Below are positions 12,562 through 24,218 of a DNA stretch of 64,000 nucleotides, one piece after another. Under the pieces are notes generated by a model. It did no database searches and was not told the origin of the DNA. It was given only the letters and a program-made list of their open reading frames with translations. The position numbers were made by a program, and so were the translations under genes. The stretch is from assembly GCA_022393335.1 (NCBI GenBank), contig JAJEKB010021185.1, positions 2,010,277-2,074,276 of the forward strand. The letters run 5' to 3'. The stretch is from Macrotrachela quadricornifera. Lineage: Eukaryota; Rotifera; Eurotatoria; Philodinida; Philodinidae. Numbering within the stretch: the first letter of the stretch is position 1; each line of letters begins with the position of its first letter.

Positions 12562-15500
12562 ATATTTGTAGAATAAAAAAATCTGCGTAAATATAAATAT
12601 TAATAATGACCTTATTCTTTTTTCTTTAACTGATATGCCTCCAGCATACAGAAAATTGACGTTATATAAAATACTGTCAGCTACCCATAAATGAGATAAT
12701 GTTTTTTTTATAGTAATATGCTTGAAAGCATTGCAACCATATCCTTAAAATTTTATTCAACATTATTGTCAGCAAGATATTATTTTTATTCTTGAATAAA
12801 GTAGACGAAAAAGGAAAAGGTTTATTAATAGAATGTAGTAGGTTATGTCAAGTAATCTCGAAAGAAAAATCTAGAAAACATCATTCTGTTCTTTAATCAT
12901 GTATAAAAATATGATATATTGTTTTTCTTCGTCATACACTGAATAATATTCCTAAATTTCATCGATTGTGTCATATCGAAGATCGAGTAAAATACCTTCA
13001 TATAACTTTATCATAAGGAATAATAGAAAATCTCTTCTTCAATTTAATATAAAATAGATTGATGATGATGATTTTTATTTGACTTCATCAGAAGAAATAG
13101 AAATTTAATTATTCATGAATGTAGTTAGAATAGAAACTATATCTAATGGTCAAATATATTTTTCCTGGCTAACAAAAAAATGATTTTTTTTTTTGTAAAT
13201 TAAAAGTCAATATAAAAGAAAGGCTGAAAGTTTTTTGTTTGATAATGATTGTACGAAAGAAAATATCGCTCAACAATAATGTATTCAGCAATAAATGTTT
13301 GTATAAAATTCGATATATATCTGATGTTCCATAATCGGATGAGCTTTCAACAAAAAATAAAAATAATAGAATAAATTCATTTAAAGTTTTGAACTATCGT
13401 ATTTCTCAATTTGAGAGAACTGAATGATGTATCTTCCTTCTTTTCTCGTCATATATTAATTACAAGTAACGTTTATCATGCGTACGAAGCGTAAAACAGG
13501 TTGCCTACGAGCTCTTCTTTCGGTCTACTTATTTTGTATTAAAGATACAAGAGAAGCAATTTATATATAATCTTGAGTTATAATTATACTATTTGCATTC
13601 AATCGACGCGTTATGCAAAAAAATATTTTTACATATCAAAGTTTCTTATCTTGATACGAAGTATAATTTTAAATTATATTATATTTTTATTTCCTTGCGA
13701 AGATAAAGGATAGTACCAACTAAGAATTATCCAAATATAGCAGAGGTGTAGAATCTGCCATAAAAAACAAATATTGCCTTTACCGTTAAAATTTTTTTCG
13801 AAAAATTTCTCCAGCTAGAGAAATCAAAAAATATGACCTTCTGTGGATTATATACTTATAAGCAAAGGGCATCGAAAAAGAACTACTTAAAACAAATAGC
13901 GTGATTTAAAAAAAATAATGCGCTCTATTAATTATTGATTGATTCTGGTAGTTTTGGTAATTGTTTTTTTCTCAAATGATTTAGTGTAACAGAGCCAGGT
14001 GATAGAAGTTTCCATGTTTAACATTATTCACTCTTTTTATAAAATAATCAATTTTTATCCTTCTTGCTGTTGAAGTAATTATCCAGTGAGCGTTTGATAA
14101 ATACATCACCGAAATGCAACGGGAGCATTCCAGTGAAGCAGTACTTCATTATCTTACGAATCATGATGTAATGAATGGTTGCTATGAATATGTCCTTTTA
14201 AAATTGACGCTGCTGATTCACATATAGTTTCGCTTCTAATTCTGAGTATCATTAATGAATGAAAGTAGAGAAAGTCATTGATACCGTCGGATAAATGTGT
14301 ACTTGTATAAAATCTTTTAATAACACAAAAGCAAGAAGCTCATAGGTAGAGACATTACAGCTTGTGTTTTTTTTTCAAATGGAAAAGAGGATGTTTTTCA
14401 AAACGTTCCCAGGCTCAAAAATTTTCCAAAACTTCCCCCACTGCGCGATGCCGCACACGGGTAGATCCTGCACCTCTGGTCTTTCCCTCGTGAGTTTAGA
14501 GTACCCAAATCTGTAATTTGACTGAGAAAATCCTCACAGGGTACCTAAGATTTGTCATGTTCTGCATGGCAACTGTTGATTTACCATATTCTTTTGCGCA
14601 TGCGGCTCTATATACATGACTCGACAAAACATAAGAAATTAATCTATTTCCATAGAATTTTTTTGTAGATTATTTCTTGACTATTTATTAATGAAGGACA
14701 TGTCGATCTTGATCCTCAATTAAGATCGAACTGCCTTCAAATGATCTCATAGAGAGCCGACCAACTCAAGTTTAGTTAGATCACAAGTTTGACTTTTGAG
14801 ATTTAAAAAAATTAATTGAAGTAAAATCGAAGAAATGAATTAAATTTCTTTGAAAAAACAAAGCAATTAAAAAAGTAAAAGGTTATATCCGATCGTGCAC
14901 ATACTACAATTTTGATGACAAGGTACCTGGAAATACTGTAAAAGAGTACCTAATTAAGTATCTGATCAGTACCCTCAAGTATTTATTTACTGGATGTTTT
15001 CCAGCAGGGTACTTTAGGTACTTCAGTACCCATTCAGATCCTGTGACATACTGATAACGGGGTACTTTTTCGGGTACCCTACACTCAGTACATTCACATG
15101 GGTTTGCATTAAATGTTTCAAATTGGGTTAAGTATTCATTTAAAACTTTTTCAATTGATTATTTCATTTGTTTAGTTATTTAAGGGAACTATTCTTGAAA
15201 GTTTAAGTAAGCAATGTGGAAAATTTTTGAGAAGATTAAATATTGTAAATTGTAAAGTTATTCCTGATCATAATATGTGATTAAAATAATTATTTATTTA
15301 CCCTTTGAGCACCTTTATTTCGACCAATGAATGAACGTTCTTTTAAAAAATCTTTTAAGTCATTTTTGACTCATCCCCGTAGGGAATACGACTGGTCAAA
15401 ACTGGACTGAGAGCTATTACAAAATCAACCGTTGGAATATTACAAGTAATCACTTCTTACTTGATTCCAATACATATAAGCGAAATATTTGGCTAACTGC

Positions 15501-17809
15501 GAAAGAGCATTATCCGCACTTCTTCTCTTAGAAGTAGTATTCCAAAACCTCTTCAAGCTTACTACCTCAGTGGCTCTATTAAAGTTACAATTCTTCTATA
15601 GAGGTATGCACAACAGTCTCTTCTATATCAAAGAGCAGACTGCATTTTGGTAACTCTTTTGCATTTACGAATTATTGAAATATTTAGGAACTTTAAAAGA
15701 TGTGTACTTTATAAACTACGCTGGTCCTCAAAGGGTTAATTAGTATTCTTGCTCATTATTATCCAAATTTGGAAAAATTAAGTTGTTAAACATCGTGATA
15801 CATTATATAATACATTTTTAAAAAAATTCTTTTTTTCATTCAAATTGAATAAATATTTTTTTTATTTAGTACTTTATTATATTTGAATAAACACTGTCCT
15901 TATTTAAAACATATTAACATTGCATAATGTTCTCAAACTGGTGATTAAGAAATCAAAAATAATTAGGTATAATTTCTAATATCGAATAAGATAATTATTT
16001 TATGATTATTATCTAGTTTAAGTTGTCATAATTTAGAATGTTTCAATATATCATGGTGTATGAATATAGGACAAAATGACATTCGAATTTTAACTGAATC
16101 ATATCCAAAGTCAACAAATTTTAAAACTGAAGGATGCACACAAGTAAGATGAAGAAAGCTTATTTTTACTTTCTTGCGTTCTATAATTAGAGAGCTTATT
16201 ATTTTCTTTTCTGATTTATATTTAACAACTAGTTAAATTATATTAACGTGTTTATTTTAATTTTCATTCAAATCATATTTATAATGCCCAAGTCAGCCCG
16301 TGCGCCATTTGTACGCGCACCGAATATGACGTACGCATCAAAGATGTAGCTTTAGGCAAGGGCTTTGTTTGGATCTTTTTGTGAAATATGTATTCCGACA
16401 ACAGTCAATGAAAAATTATCAATAATGAGCATGAAAGAACATGGTAATAAAAAGTAATTCAATAACAAAAACGAATAATTTAATAGATTTATTTCTTTTA
16501 GATGCTCTATTCAGATATCTTGAAAAAGATGCTCAATCTCAACAATGTAATGATTGCAACAAGGTTATACTGTTTACCAAATAATAACGAAGAAGTAATT
16601 ATTTTTTTTTCGTAATACTAAATATATTGTTTGTTTTAGTTATACTGTATTGATTATGGAATAAATAAAGAAACAATTCAACAACATCATTATTAAAAAT
16701 AAAAACGTTAAAGGAAAAAAACGTAGTATTAAAAAAATATGTACAATAATAAAGTAACAACAAATAAAAACTAATTATTACTTATCATTTCTTTTTAAGT
16801 TTCAGTTTTAGCCATTGAATATTAACAACAATTCAAATTGAACATATAAACATTTGATTAACTTTTTTTTTCTTGATAAATCATTCTTTTTTTAAATACA
16901 TAAAGTATGTATAGATTAAATTTCCATAATGTTGCGAATGTAACAATATCAGTATCAATACCAATACTATAATTAACTATGAGTTAAAATCAAAATCTGA
17001 TTATATATGGTTTAATACAAGCTTTTATTAGTTATGATGCATATATCATACCAAGATATAAATGTGAACAACCGAGGACAATCAGCTTTTTCAAAAATCA
17101 TTATGATTTTTCAATATAAATGGCACTGATCATGGATTACGAAACTGTTATATTACAGATCGAGAAACGGCTTTGATTGATCTATTGCTGAGTGAATGTG
17201 GTCTAGAGGGGGTCAAATTACATTTATTTTTAGTTTATTAATTCATGCATTAAATTATCAAAAATTTAACTTTTAAAATAAATTAAATTATTGCATTTCT
17301 TTAAGGTTTTATAACTTTTCAAGGGCCATCTTACAAGGAAAGGTTCCCAGGTGTGTCCCGGGGATTTCAATGAAAATGATGTGGGTTTGTTAAGTCAAGT
17401 GTACCTATCTCAGCTATGAAACAATTAGCAGCTACGGCTGCTGTAATAAAAAGTTATAGCCAAAACATTCTCCAAAAAATTGACACATGTACTTCGCTAT
17501 ACAGGTTTTTTCTTAAGAATATTTTTCTTGAGGATTTTTTTCATAAGAATTTTTTCTTCAACCACGATAGTTACAGCTGAGTTGCATGCCGTTTTATGAA
17601 GTACTAGTAGTTCTAAGTCTTTTATTGATGTTTATGATCATTTACAAAAAAGTGTTTGAAACAAAGAATACGATGGCAATAGCTGCAGCAAATGAAAGAA
17701 TAGTCATCGCACGCTACCATAGAACAGAAATCTTTATCGAAAGAAAAACACACATCATGAACATTCTCAAAATGACCAAGATCTTTTGAAGTATAGCCAC
17801 TCGAATACT
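12562..17809. other. Gene desert of about 5 kb
   Basis: No convincing gene. Short remnants of possible coding sequence (for example a run reading GTDHGLRNCYITDRETALID near 17121-17180, +) are isolated between stops and not identifiable. A small plus-strand frame at 17586-17789 has no homology I recognise. A local cluster of GTAC motifs is listed separately. Confidence 0.45.
14925..15095. repeat. Cluster of GTACC/GGTAC motifs
   Basis: About nine GTAC-core sites, most as GGTAC or GTACC, fall within about 170 bp. Further copies lie near 14510 and 14540. They are irregularly spaced, so this is not a simple tandem repeat. Function unknown. Confidence 0.4.
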
Positions 17810-18783
17810 AAGAATATTTGATCATAGGTGAGAATGTTTTAGCTGATAGTTGATTATGTATCAAAGAATGCATTTTCAAAATGTATTTTCTAGAACAGAT
17901 GTCAAGGTTTATTTGATCAATGGCCACGCGATCATAAATTTTTTGTTTGAAATATTTCCATTGTTAAAAAAAATAACGATCCAACGGTTGAATATCATCG
18001 GTTGTTTTTGGTAGAATCTGCATTTGCTTACAAGTGATATTTTCAAAAAAAATATCGTCATAAATGCTGGGAACAGTCTGACCTGACCAGGAGTCCAGTA
18101 ACAGTAAACAATCTTCAAAAACCGATGGACTTAAAACATTTTCAACCCAATACTGAATATGTGTTTTAGTCAGTAGTTTTCCACTCTTACTACAGCTAAC
18201 ATGAATATTACTCGCTTGATAAATTGATTGTTTAATACGCGGTCCAAGTTTTCCTGTAGGTTCTTATAAACATATAAAAACCGGCTCAATTAATTCTCCA
18301 GCCATACTAATGATCGGCATAATCGTGTATGAATGAGTAACAGCATTCATTGATTTGACGTGACCTCTTATTATTTTTTCACCGGTTATTGCGAGAGTTC
18401 GTGTTGATGGATTTTCATAACTGAAAGATCAACAAAGCCATTTTCTGTTTAATTTCCTTCCATTTGTAAACAACGTATTTGAAACTGCTTTGATCGCTAT
18501 TCAATATATGATCTTCAACATAATCTGAAATGGTATTTCTTACTGTTTGGACAAAATTTTCGGCGGATTTCAATATTTTATCTCGATCTTCCAAATGATT
18601 TTTGGTTACCAGCTTTGTCACTTTTCTTGATGAAATGTGATGGCGATGTTTGGAGCTGAATATCCAATGATGAGACGCCGTAAAACTAACGATATTTAAA
18701 TCATGCGCTTTTTTAATAGCTAAGCGCCGTAAATCTGAATCGTGTATTGGTAGACAACATTGTCGAGAACGAATAAATTTTGC
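17810..18783 (-). pseudogene. Decayed pogo/Tigger-type (DDE_1) transposase
   Basis: Conceptual minus-strand translation gives a transposase core in order: IRSRQCCLPIHD, a frameshift after SDQSSFKYV near 18420-18480, YENPSTRTLAITGEK, then HSYTIMPIISMAGELIEPVF, the catalytic-core-like LLLLDSWSGQ near 18085, and LPKTTDDIQPLDRYFF near 17960-18020. The last matches the 'PP-N-T-T-..-I-Q-P-L-D' signature of DDE_1 enzymes. In-frame TAA codons near 18264 and 17970 and the frameshift make it non-functional. The N-terminus is cut off at the putative LTR beginning at 18784. No terminal inverted repeats were found. Confidence 0.75.
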
Positions 18784-19012
18784 TGTTAGGGGACACCTCG
18801 ATCCTTCTTCTTATATCTATTCTACCTCAATCTATGATATCATCGATATCATCTCCCTCTCTTCTCTTTCTCTCCTTTGTCGTTTCTAACCCTCGTTTCT
18901 CTGTTATGCATTCTATAAATACATGTGTAATTCTTTTCTTTCTTTGGTCAGATGTAGAGTGTGTGTGCGTGTGTTTATATCAAATAAACTAGAGAGAAAT
19001 CCACCGTTAACA
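18784..19012 (+). mobile_element. Putative solo LTR (about 229 bp)
   Basis: Begins TGTTAGGGG and ends CCGTTAACA, giving the TG...CA ends and short inverted TGTTA/TAACA termini of LTRs. It contains a TATAAATA box near 18913, then an AATAAA signal near 18983 preceded by a GT-rich stretch, in the U3-R-U5 order expected for a plus-oriented LTR. It sits exactly where the transposase remnant stops. No target duplication could be seen (flanks TTTGC and ATGAC), which weakens the call. Confidence 0.42.
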
Positions 19013-19024
19013 ATGACACTATTT

Positions 19025-19850
19025 TAATTGTTTAACAATCGATTAAACTGTAAATAATCCATAATAATCTATTTTTTTCGATTAAAACTAGTTAAAAATC
19101 GATTATAAACCAAAAACATATAATTTTTAATCTTTAATCGGATTTTTTTCATTTTTTTACGTGGGATACACAAACAATTTCAATTCTGGTGAATTAACTT
19201 ACGAACATATTAGATACAGCAATGATACAACAAAAAAGACCTGCTTAATCTCCGTCGACGATTTCATGGAAAAAATGTTTATTTTCGGTGTTCAAAAAAC
19301 ATTAATCATCATTTTCGTTTCCCAACACTTTCTCATTCATCTTGAACAAGTCTAGCTTTTCTATAAATATTACATATTTGAGGAAATTTATAAGCTTTGA
19401 AATACATACAAGGAGCTGTAGTTATTTTTTGAGAGTACATCTTATTCAGCTAAAAGTATAGCAAAAAGCATCAACTAATTGAGAACATATATATTTTTAT
19501 TAAAACAAAATCTTATTCAACAAAATGCACATCAATAAGTACGCTCACAGCTGATACTAAGTCATCAAATATTAGATGAATGAATCAATACTTTTTCGTT
19601 TATTTTAAATTAATTATTTGGGTTGCTGAGAGAAAAATCGATTTTAATAGATTAAATAATGAATCGATTAAAATCGATTAAGATTTCATATGATTATTTG
19701 AATTATTGACAGGTAAATCGATTTTAATAGATGAATATTTGAATAATCAATCAAAAAGCGAAATTTTAGATAAAATTCATACAAAATAGTGACATTTAAT
19801 CGATTTTTTGTGACTTTTCTAAGAAAATCGATTTTACTCCGATGATTATC
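19025..19850. repeat. Region rich in AATCGATT palindromes
   Basis: At least eight copies of AATCGATT, several within AAAATCGATTTTAA, occur in two clumps (about 19025-19110 and 19630-19840) around an unremarkable 0.5-kb AT-rich core. Random expectation at this base composition is about one per 20-25 kb. It could be the ends of a degraded element or a protein-binding array. No gene seen. Confidence 0.5.
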
Positions 19851-20948
19851 AACGTTTTTTTACATGGGTCCTCATCAGATGCGAAATGGATTGTCGATTT
19901 CTCTTTGAGTAAGGTTTAACTGTATGTTTGTGGTTCCTTCTAAAAAAGCATTTCTCCTTGTCTTTCTGGAGGGTAAAGCATTTCTATTGGAACCGGAACA
20001 ATGACTCCTTCGAAAGGGGATATTGCCCAGCTCTCCAGTTGTAATGAGTTCTATTACTCACAAATGACTTATAATTATATCCTCTATAAACAAGTAACGG
20101 TCGTCTCTTCGACTAGCTTAGCCCTCGGCTGAATAGTTATATTTACTTACCTATGATTTGATTTTATTTCTCTGATATAACCGATGGCAACATCATATGA
20201 GTGTAACTGAGTATACATGTTATAATACTATAATCTTAAACTTTAATAGTACAATTAATTTAGGATTTTAATTATTCTCTGAATGAAAATCGCCATTTTT
20301 CTCGATTGTTCCTACGGTGAAAAAAGGTGTTTCGCGTAACCTTTGCGATTTCGTAATACTTCACCACATCTTTAGAGTATCGTACAAATGCACAAAATCC
20401 GAAAAAAGTTTCGTAATTTCACAAATTTGGTTAATGCTCGTCAAGTTTTCATAATAACTTCCAGGTTTCTCAGCAGCAAAAGTTTCCCACTAAACCTCAA
20501 CAATTTCGTACTAAGCCCTTTTTTTTCGACTCGTATGTATGATGCGAAACCCTAAGATCAATCAAAAAGAACCAATTAACTCTAGTCGAATCTGCCACAT
20601 TTATCCGACATTCTTTCTGCAATTAATTTTAGATATTTCATTGATCAATTCAGATCTTGTACTTTTCCGTAAAAAGCCACCTCCTCTACTACAAAGGTCA
20701 CGCGAAAAGTTTTTTCGCCCAAACCTCTTAAGAGAGGTATGTACAGATTTCCGAAAAAAGAAATTTCTGAAATTTCCGAAATATAATTTTTTCTGTAGAA
20801 TACTAATAAACATGTATATACAAAGGTTGGCCCCAAAACATGCAAATGATGGAGAAATTAGACAGAAATTTCGAAACTCTTAACTGTTCGACTAGATACT
20901 AATAGAAATATCCATCCGAGAGAAGATCAGACGTATTTGGAAATTTAA
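19851..20948. other. Intergenic with a TTTCGTAAT / GAAATTTC simple-sequence bias
   Basis: Low-complexity runs with repeated TTTCGTAAT (20340-20510) and GAAATTTC-type strings (20740-20800, and again 21440-21860). Open frames on both strands here follow from this composition and are not supported as genes. Confidence 0.4.
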
Positions 20949-21369
20949 GAAAGAACACCGATAGATAAGACCGTAAATCTGCCACCCCAGGAGTGCTTGA
21001 TCTGAGTTATCTAGAAAGAGAGACCTCAAAATTCTATACTTTCATCAAATTTTTCTAGCAGTTTTCAATCTCTCCAAGTGAGTTTATCAGAAGCGATTAG
21101 ATTCAAAGACACAGCACTTTTCTGAGATAAGTCGAGATTACGAAATTGTGGTGACAGTCAGTTATAACCAGAGAAATCTTTAACTAAATATCGCTGGCGA
21201 AATGCTGTAATTTTCAGCTTTATAGCGAAATATAAACTTACTTGGAGAGAATGAAAACTGCTAGAAATATTTGATAAAAGTGTAGAATTTTGAGGTCTAT
21301 CTTTCTAGATAACTCAGATCAAGCACTCCTGGGGTGCAGATTTACGGTCCTATCCGTCGGTGTTCTTTC
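20949..21369. repeat. Foldback/MITE-like element, 421 bp
   Basis: Terminal inverted repeats of about 138 bp at better than 90% identity (20949-21087 against 21232-21369). They start GAAAGAACACCGAT and include CACCCCAGGAGTGCTTGATC. The internal loop is about 145 bp with no ORF. No convincing target duplication. Typical of a non-autonomous DNA element. Confidence 0.82.
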
Positions 21370-23180
21370 ATGAAAGTTTCATCAATATCAATCATTCAAA
21401 TCAATATTAACAAACTTAGAGATGGGAAGGAGGGTCAGAAGTATTAGGAATTTTGTGAAATTTCTCAATTTTTCCCATATTTCTATCTTAACCTTCGGAC
21501 AGAACCATGTATAACTATCATATTGAATATCTTCAATTTCTGAAGTTTCTCTAGAACTTTCATACATTTTTACCCTACCCTTTCAATGGATATATCCATG
21601 TTTATCGTCTTGAGTAACTACAATTTCTGAAATTTTTGTGAAATTTCTCGAACATTTATGCATCTCTACCCTACGATTGGGGCGGATATGTATGTGAGTA
21701 CCATCTCGAATAACTGAAGTTTCTGAAATATATTTGAAATTTCTGAAGTGTCAACATATTTTCTATCTACTATTCGGATTGATAGACATATTAGCATCAG
21801 TTTGAATAAATGAAATTCGAGAAATTTTGGAAATTTCCTTTCCAGGAAATCTGCACACTGCTGCTAAAATGTTTTCATAAATAAAAACAAAATATGATGA
21901 ACGGTGCAGCGTGAAAGGCTCTATAATCTGTTTAGGCAATAAAGAGATGAAATAAGAAAAAGCTAATTTCTTGTTCGTGTTATCTTTTCGCAGTTTCGAA
22001 ATTTGGTCCTTCAAAATATTGTCTATTTTGAAAATAAAACATGCAACTATAAAAAGAAGGCGGTCTTATGTAAATTGTAGAGCTTTTCATTCTGCATTTT
22101 ATGGTGTATATTGTTTTCTTAATGTAACTTATCAAGGGTGTGAAAACTGATATACAAAATTCACTCATTCAATCCATTATGTATTTATTAGAAATCGCGA
22201 GCGACTAGTATAAAAGAAATGATAGATCACAACAAAGCACAAAGACTTAGAAGATTGAAATTTTTCACATAATCCCAAACGAGTCTGGACGTTATAGTCC
22301 TATAGTTAGTTCTTAGTTTAGTCTCTTAAGAGGAACAGGCGAAAAAAATTTTGGCGTGATCCTTTCATTTACATCGTTGACGCAAAAGTGCTGCACGTTT
22401 TTTTTCTTTTTCTGGAATAAATTTATTTCTCAACAAAAATATAAAGCATTAATCAACAATATAATACCCATTGTTTTCAACAACTAGTGCTTATCTTGCT
22501 ATCAATACCTTAATTACATGTTTGTATTGAATTGGGTAATAAGTTCTGCATGTTTCAAGTACTTTTTCAATGTCTTCGCCATCGAACGGCTATTTGTTGG
22601 AAAATTTCTACCAAATACGCATTGAGTAATGCAGAAATCAAATTTTCTCTCAGTCAACCTTCATTGTTCTTTATCAACTGAATCAGGCTATTATTCTACG
22701 TTCTATTTGTTCATGTGTCATTAATCATCTCTATTTCTTTTTTCTTCTGTAGAACGTCATAGTAATAGGCTGATTAGAAAACAGAGAGATCCTAATATAC
22801 AATCTTTTTGTATCTAAAAAATATGTATTACAAATTTTTCCACTAAAACAAACATATTGAGTGAATAAAAAATTCTCTGAATTTCTATACATTTAAACCC
22901 ATCGACAACACAGAAACATAAAGAAGGAGAGAAAGAATATAAGTGAGAGTGTATAAGCAGAAAGAAAGAGAACACTTCAGATACATTCTTCTTTCTTCAA
23001 GTGACATAAACTGTGTAATAAACGAAACATGAGAAGCAACGTTCTCATTAATCAAGGTGAAAAAACAAAAAAATGAAAGGACTGATGTGCGAAGAGAGAA
23101 AAGAAGAATCGCGACAATCTACATTGATCGTGATATAAAAAGGCATCGAGAAAGAGAAAAAAGAGAGGAAAGAAAAAAAA
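21370..23180. other. Intergenic with a fragment of a dispersed repeat
   Basis: No gene supported. The segment around 22030-22140 resembles part of the arms of the palindrome at the right end of the window: it shares the order of ATGCAACTATAAA, TAAATTGTAGAGCTTTTCAT and GGTGTATATTGTTTTCTTAA-like blocks. A purine-rich stretch precedes the ORF at 23181. Confidence 0.4.
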
Positions 23181-23378
23181 ATGGAGAGCTGTTCAATAGA
23201 GTTGATCAATGAAGACGACAATAAATTTGATAGTCGAAATATGTGGGGACGTGACTTATTCTTTATACATCATCTTAATAACGTCTTGAAGTCATTATCT
23301 CAATCAAACTTAGTAGTAAGACAAACGAGAACAAACTTATCTGTTCATTTAAACTTAAGTAAACTAATCAAAGCTTAG
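23181..23378 (+). CDS. Small ORF, possible 5' part of the next gene
   Basis: A 65-codon ATG frame in a good initiation context (AAAAAAATGG), ending in TAG, in the same frame as the following ORF whose first in-frame codons come 9 bp later. It could be an upstream ORF, an independent small gene, or the N-terminus of the downstream protein cut by one nonsense codon. No domain is recognised. Confidence 0.2.
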   Translation: MESCSIELINEDDNKFDSRNMWGRDLFFIHHLNNVLKSLSQSNLVVRQTRTNLSVHLNLSKLIKA

Positions 23379-23468
23379 TCCTATTGTTTGAACATTCTTA
23401 TACTTATAGTGAGACGAAATGCTCAATTTACAGTCATTCTATCCTTTTCTTCTGAACATATAACATCA

Positions 23469-24218
23469 ATGTTGTTGTTCGGCTTTCTTCTCAACATCAT
23501 GATATTTATTCAAATGAGTGATACGTATCAATTCAAACTTGAACACAATGCGTTTAGAAAAATAGCAAACATGGATTTAACCTACACTATCTTTCCTGAA
23601 AATAATAGAAATCAAATTTCGTTCATTTTCAAACAATATCTTTCGGGCGTGGCTTCGATTATAGGGACAATGAACAATACTCATTCTTCTCAACCAATTT
23701 ATTCAATTTTTAATGACTGTAAATCAGAAACTTGTCCGATGAATATTGACGGAGAGCTTTGCTATGCAATTACGCCGATGACACGGTACCACGACGATGA
23801 AATTAAGACCGATGATAATAGAACCTCAAACTCAACAACAACAGTTGAGGTTGTCCTGTGCCAACCGACACTTCTTTCTGCCCAAACTACGGCTTCCGCG
23901 TCCATTGACGTCATCACTATCACGACAACTACATTATCCTCAAACAGTGAGATGGTCGTGACTACACACTTACCGTATTCTATTACACAGTTAAAAGTCA
24001 ATCCTTTCGAATATACACTGTTGTTCAACGGCTCGCCTATTGCTCGTGCAAGGAGTGCCACGATCAACAAACCGTCGCTCACAAACCTGCAACGAAGTAG
24101 CTTCTACATACTTGGTATTGAAGAGAATCCACCCACAGACATGACCTTTCTCCTTTCTCTATCAATGGCCATTGACGAATTAGCAAAGACCTTGAATATC
24201 GGACAAAAGTCAACATAG
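23469..24218 (+). CDS. Secreted or membrane-anchored protein, possibly Tubby-like/LURP-one-related
   Basis: About 249 residues from the ATG at 23469. I prefer this start because it opens a hydrophobic segment (MLLFGFLLNIMIFIQM) that could be a signal peptide or anchor. The frame is open further upstream without an ATG. The middle is Ser/Thr-rich with several N-x-S/T sites. The C-terminal pattern (Y-x-L-x-F-x-G-x-P-I-A-R-A-R, then Y-I-L-G-I and LSLSMAIDELAKTL) resembles the last strands and central helix of the scramblase/LURP-one fold. This is a weak resemblance seen by eye. Base composition is less AT-rich than the flanks, supporting real coding. Function not assignable. Confidence 0.45.
   Translation: MLLFGFLLNIMIFIQMSDTYQFKLEHNAFRKIANMDLTYTIFPENNRNQISFIFKQYLSGVASIIGTMNNTHSSQPIYSIFNDCKSETCPMNIDGELCYAITPMTRYHDDEIKTDDNRTSNSTTTVEVVLCQPTLLSAQTTASASIDVITITTTTLSSNSEMVVTTHLPYSITQLKVNPFEYTLLFNGSPIARARSATINKPSLTNLQRSSFYILGIEENPPTDMTFLLSLSMAIDELAKTLNIGQKST

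Noticed and set aside
20539..20883. Plus- and minus-strand frames over the same segment
   Set aside because: The segment is a GAAATTTC/TTTCGTAAT simple-sequence region. Both frames are artefacts of the repeat composition.
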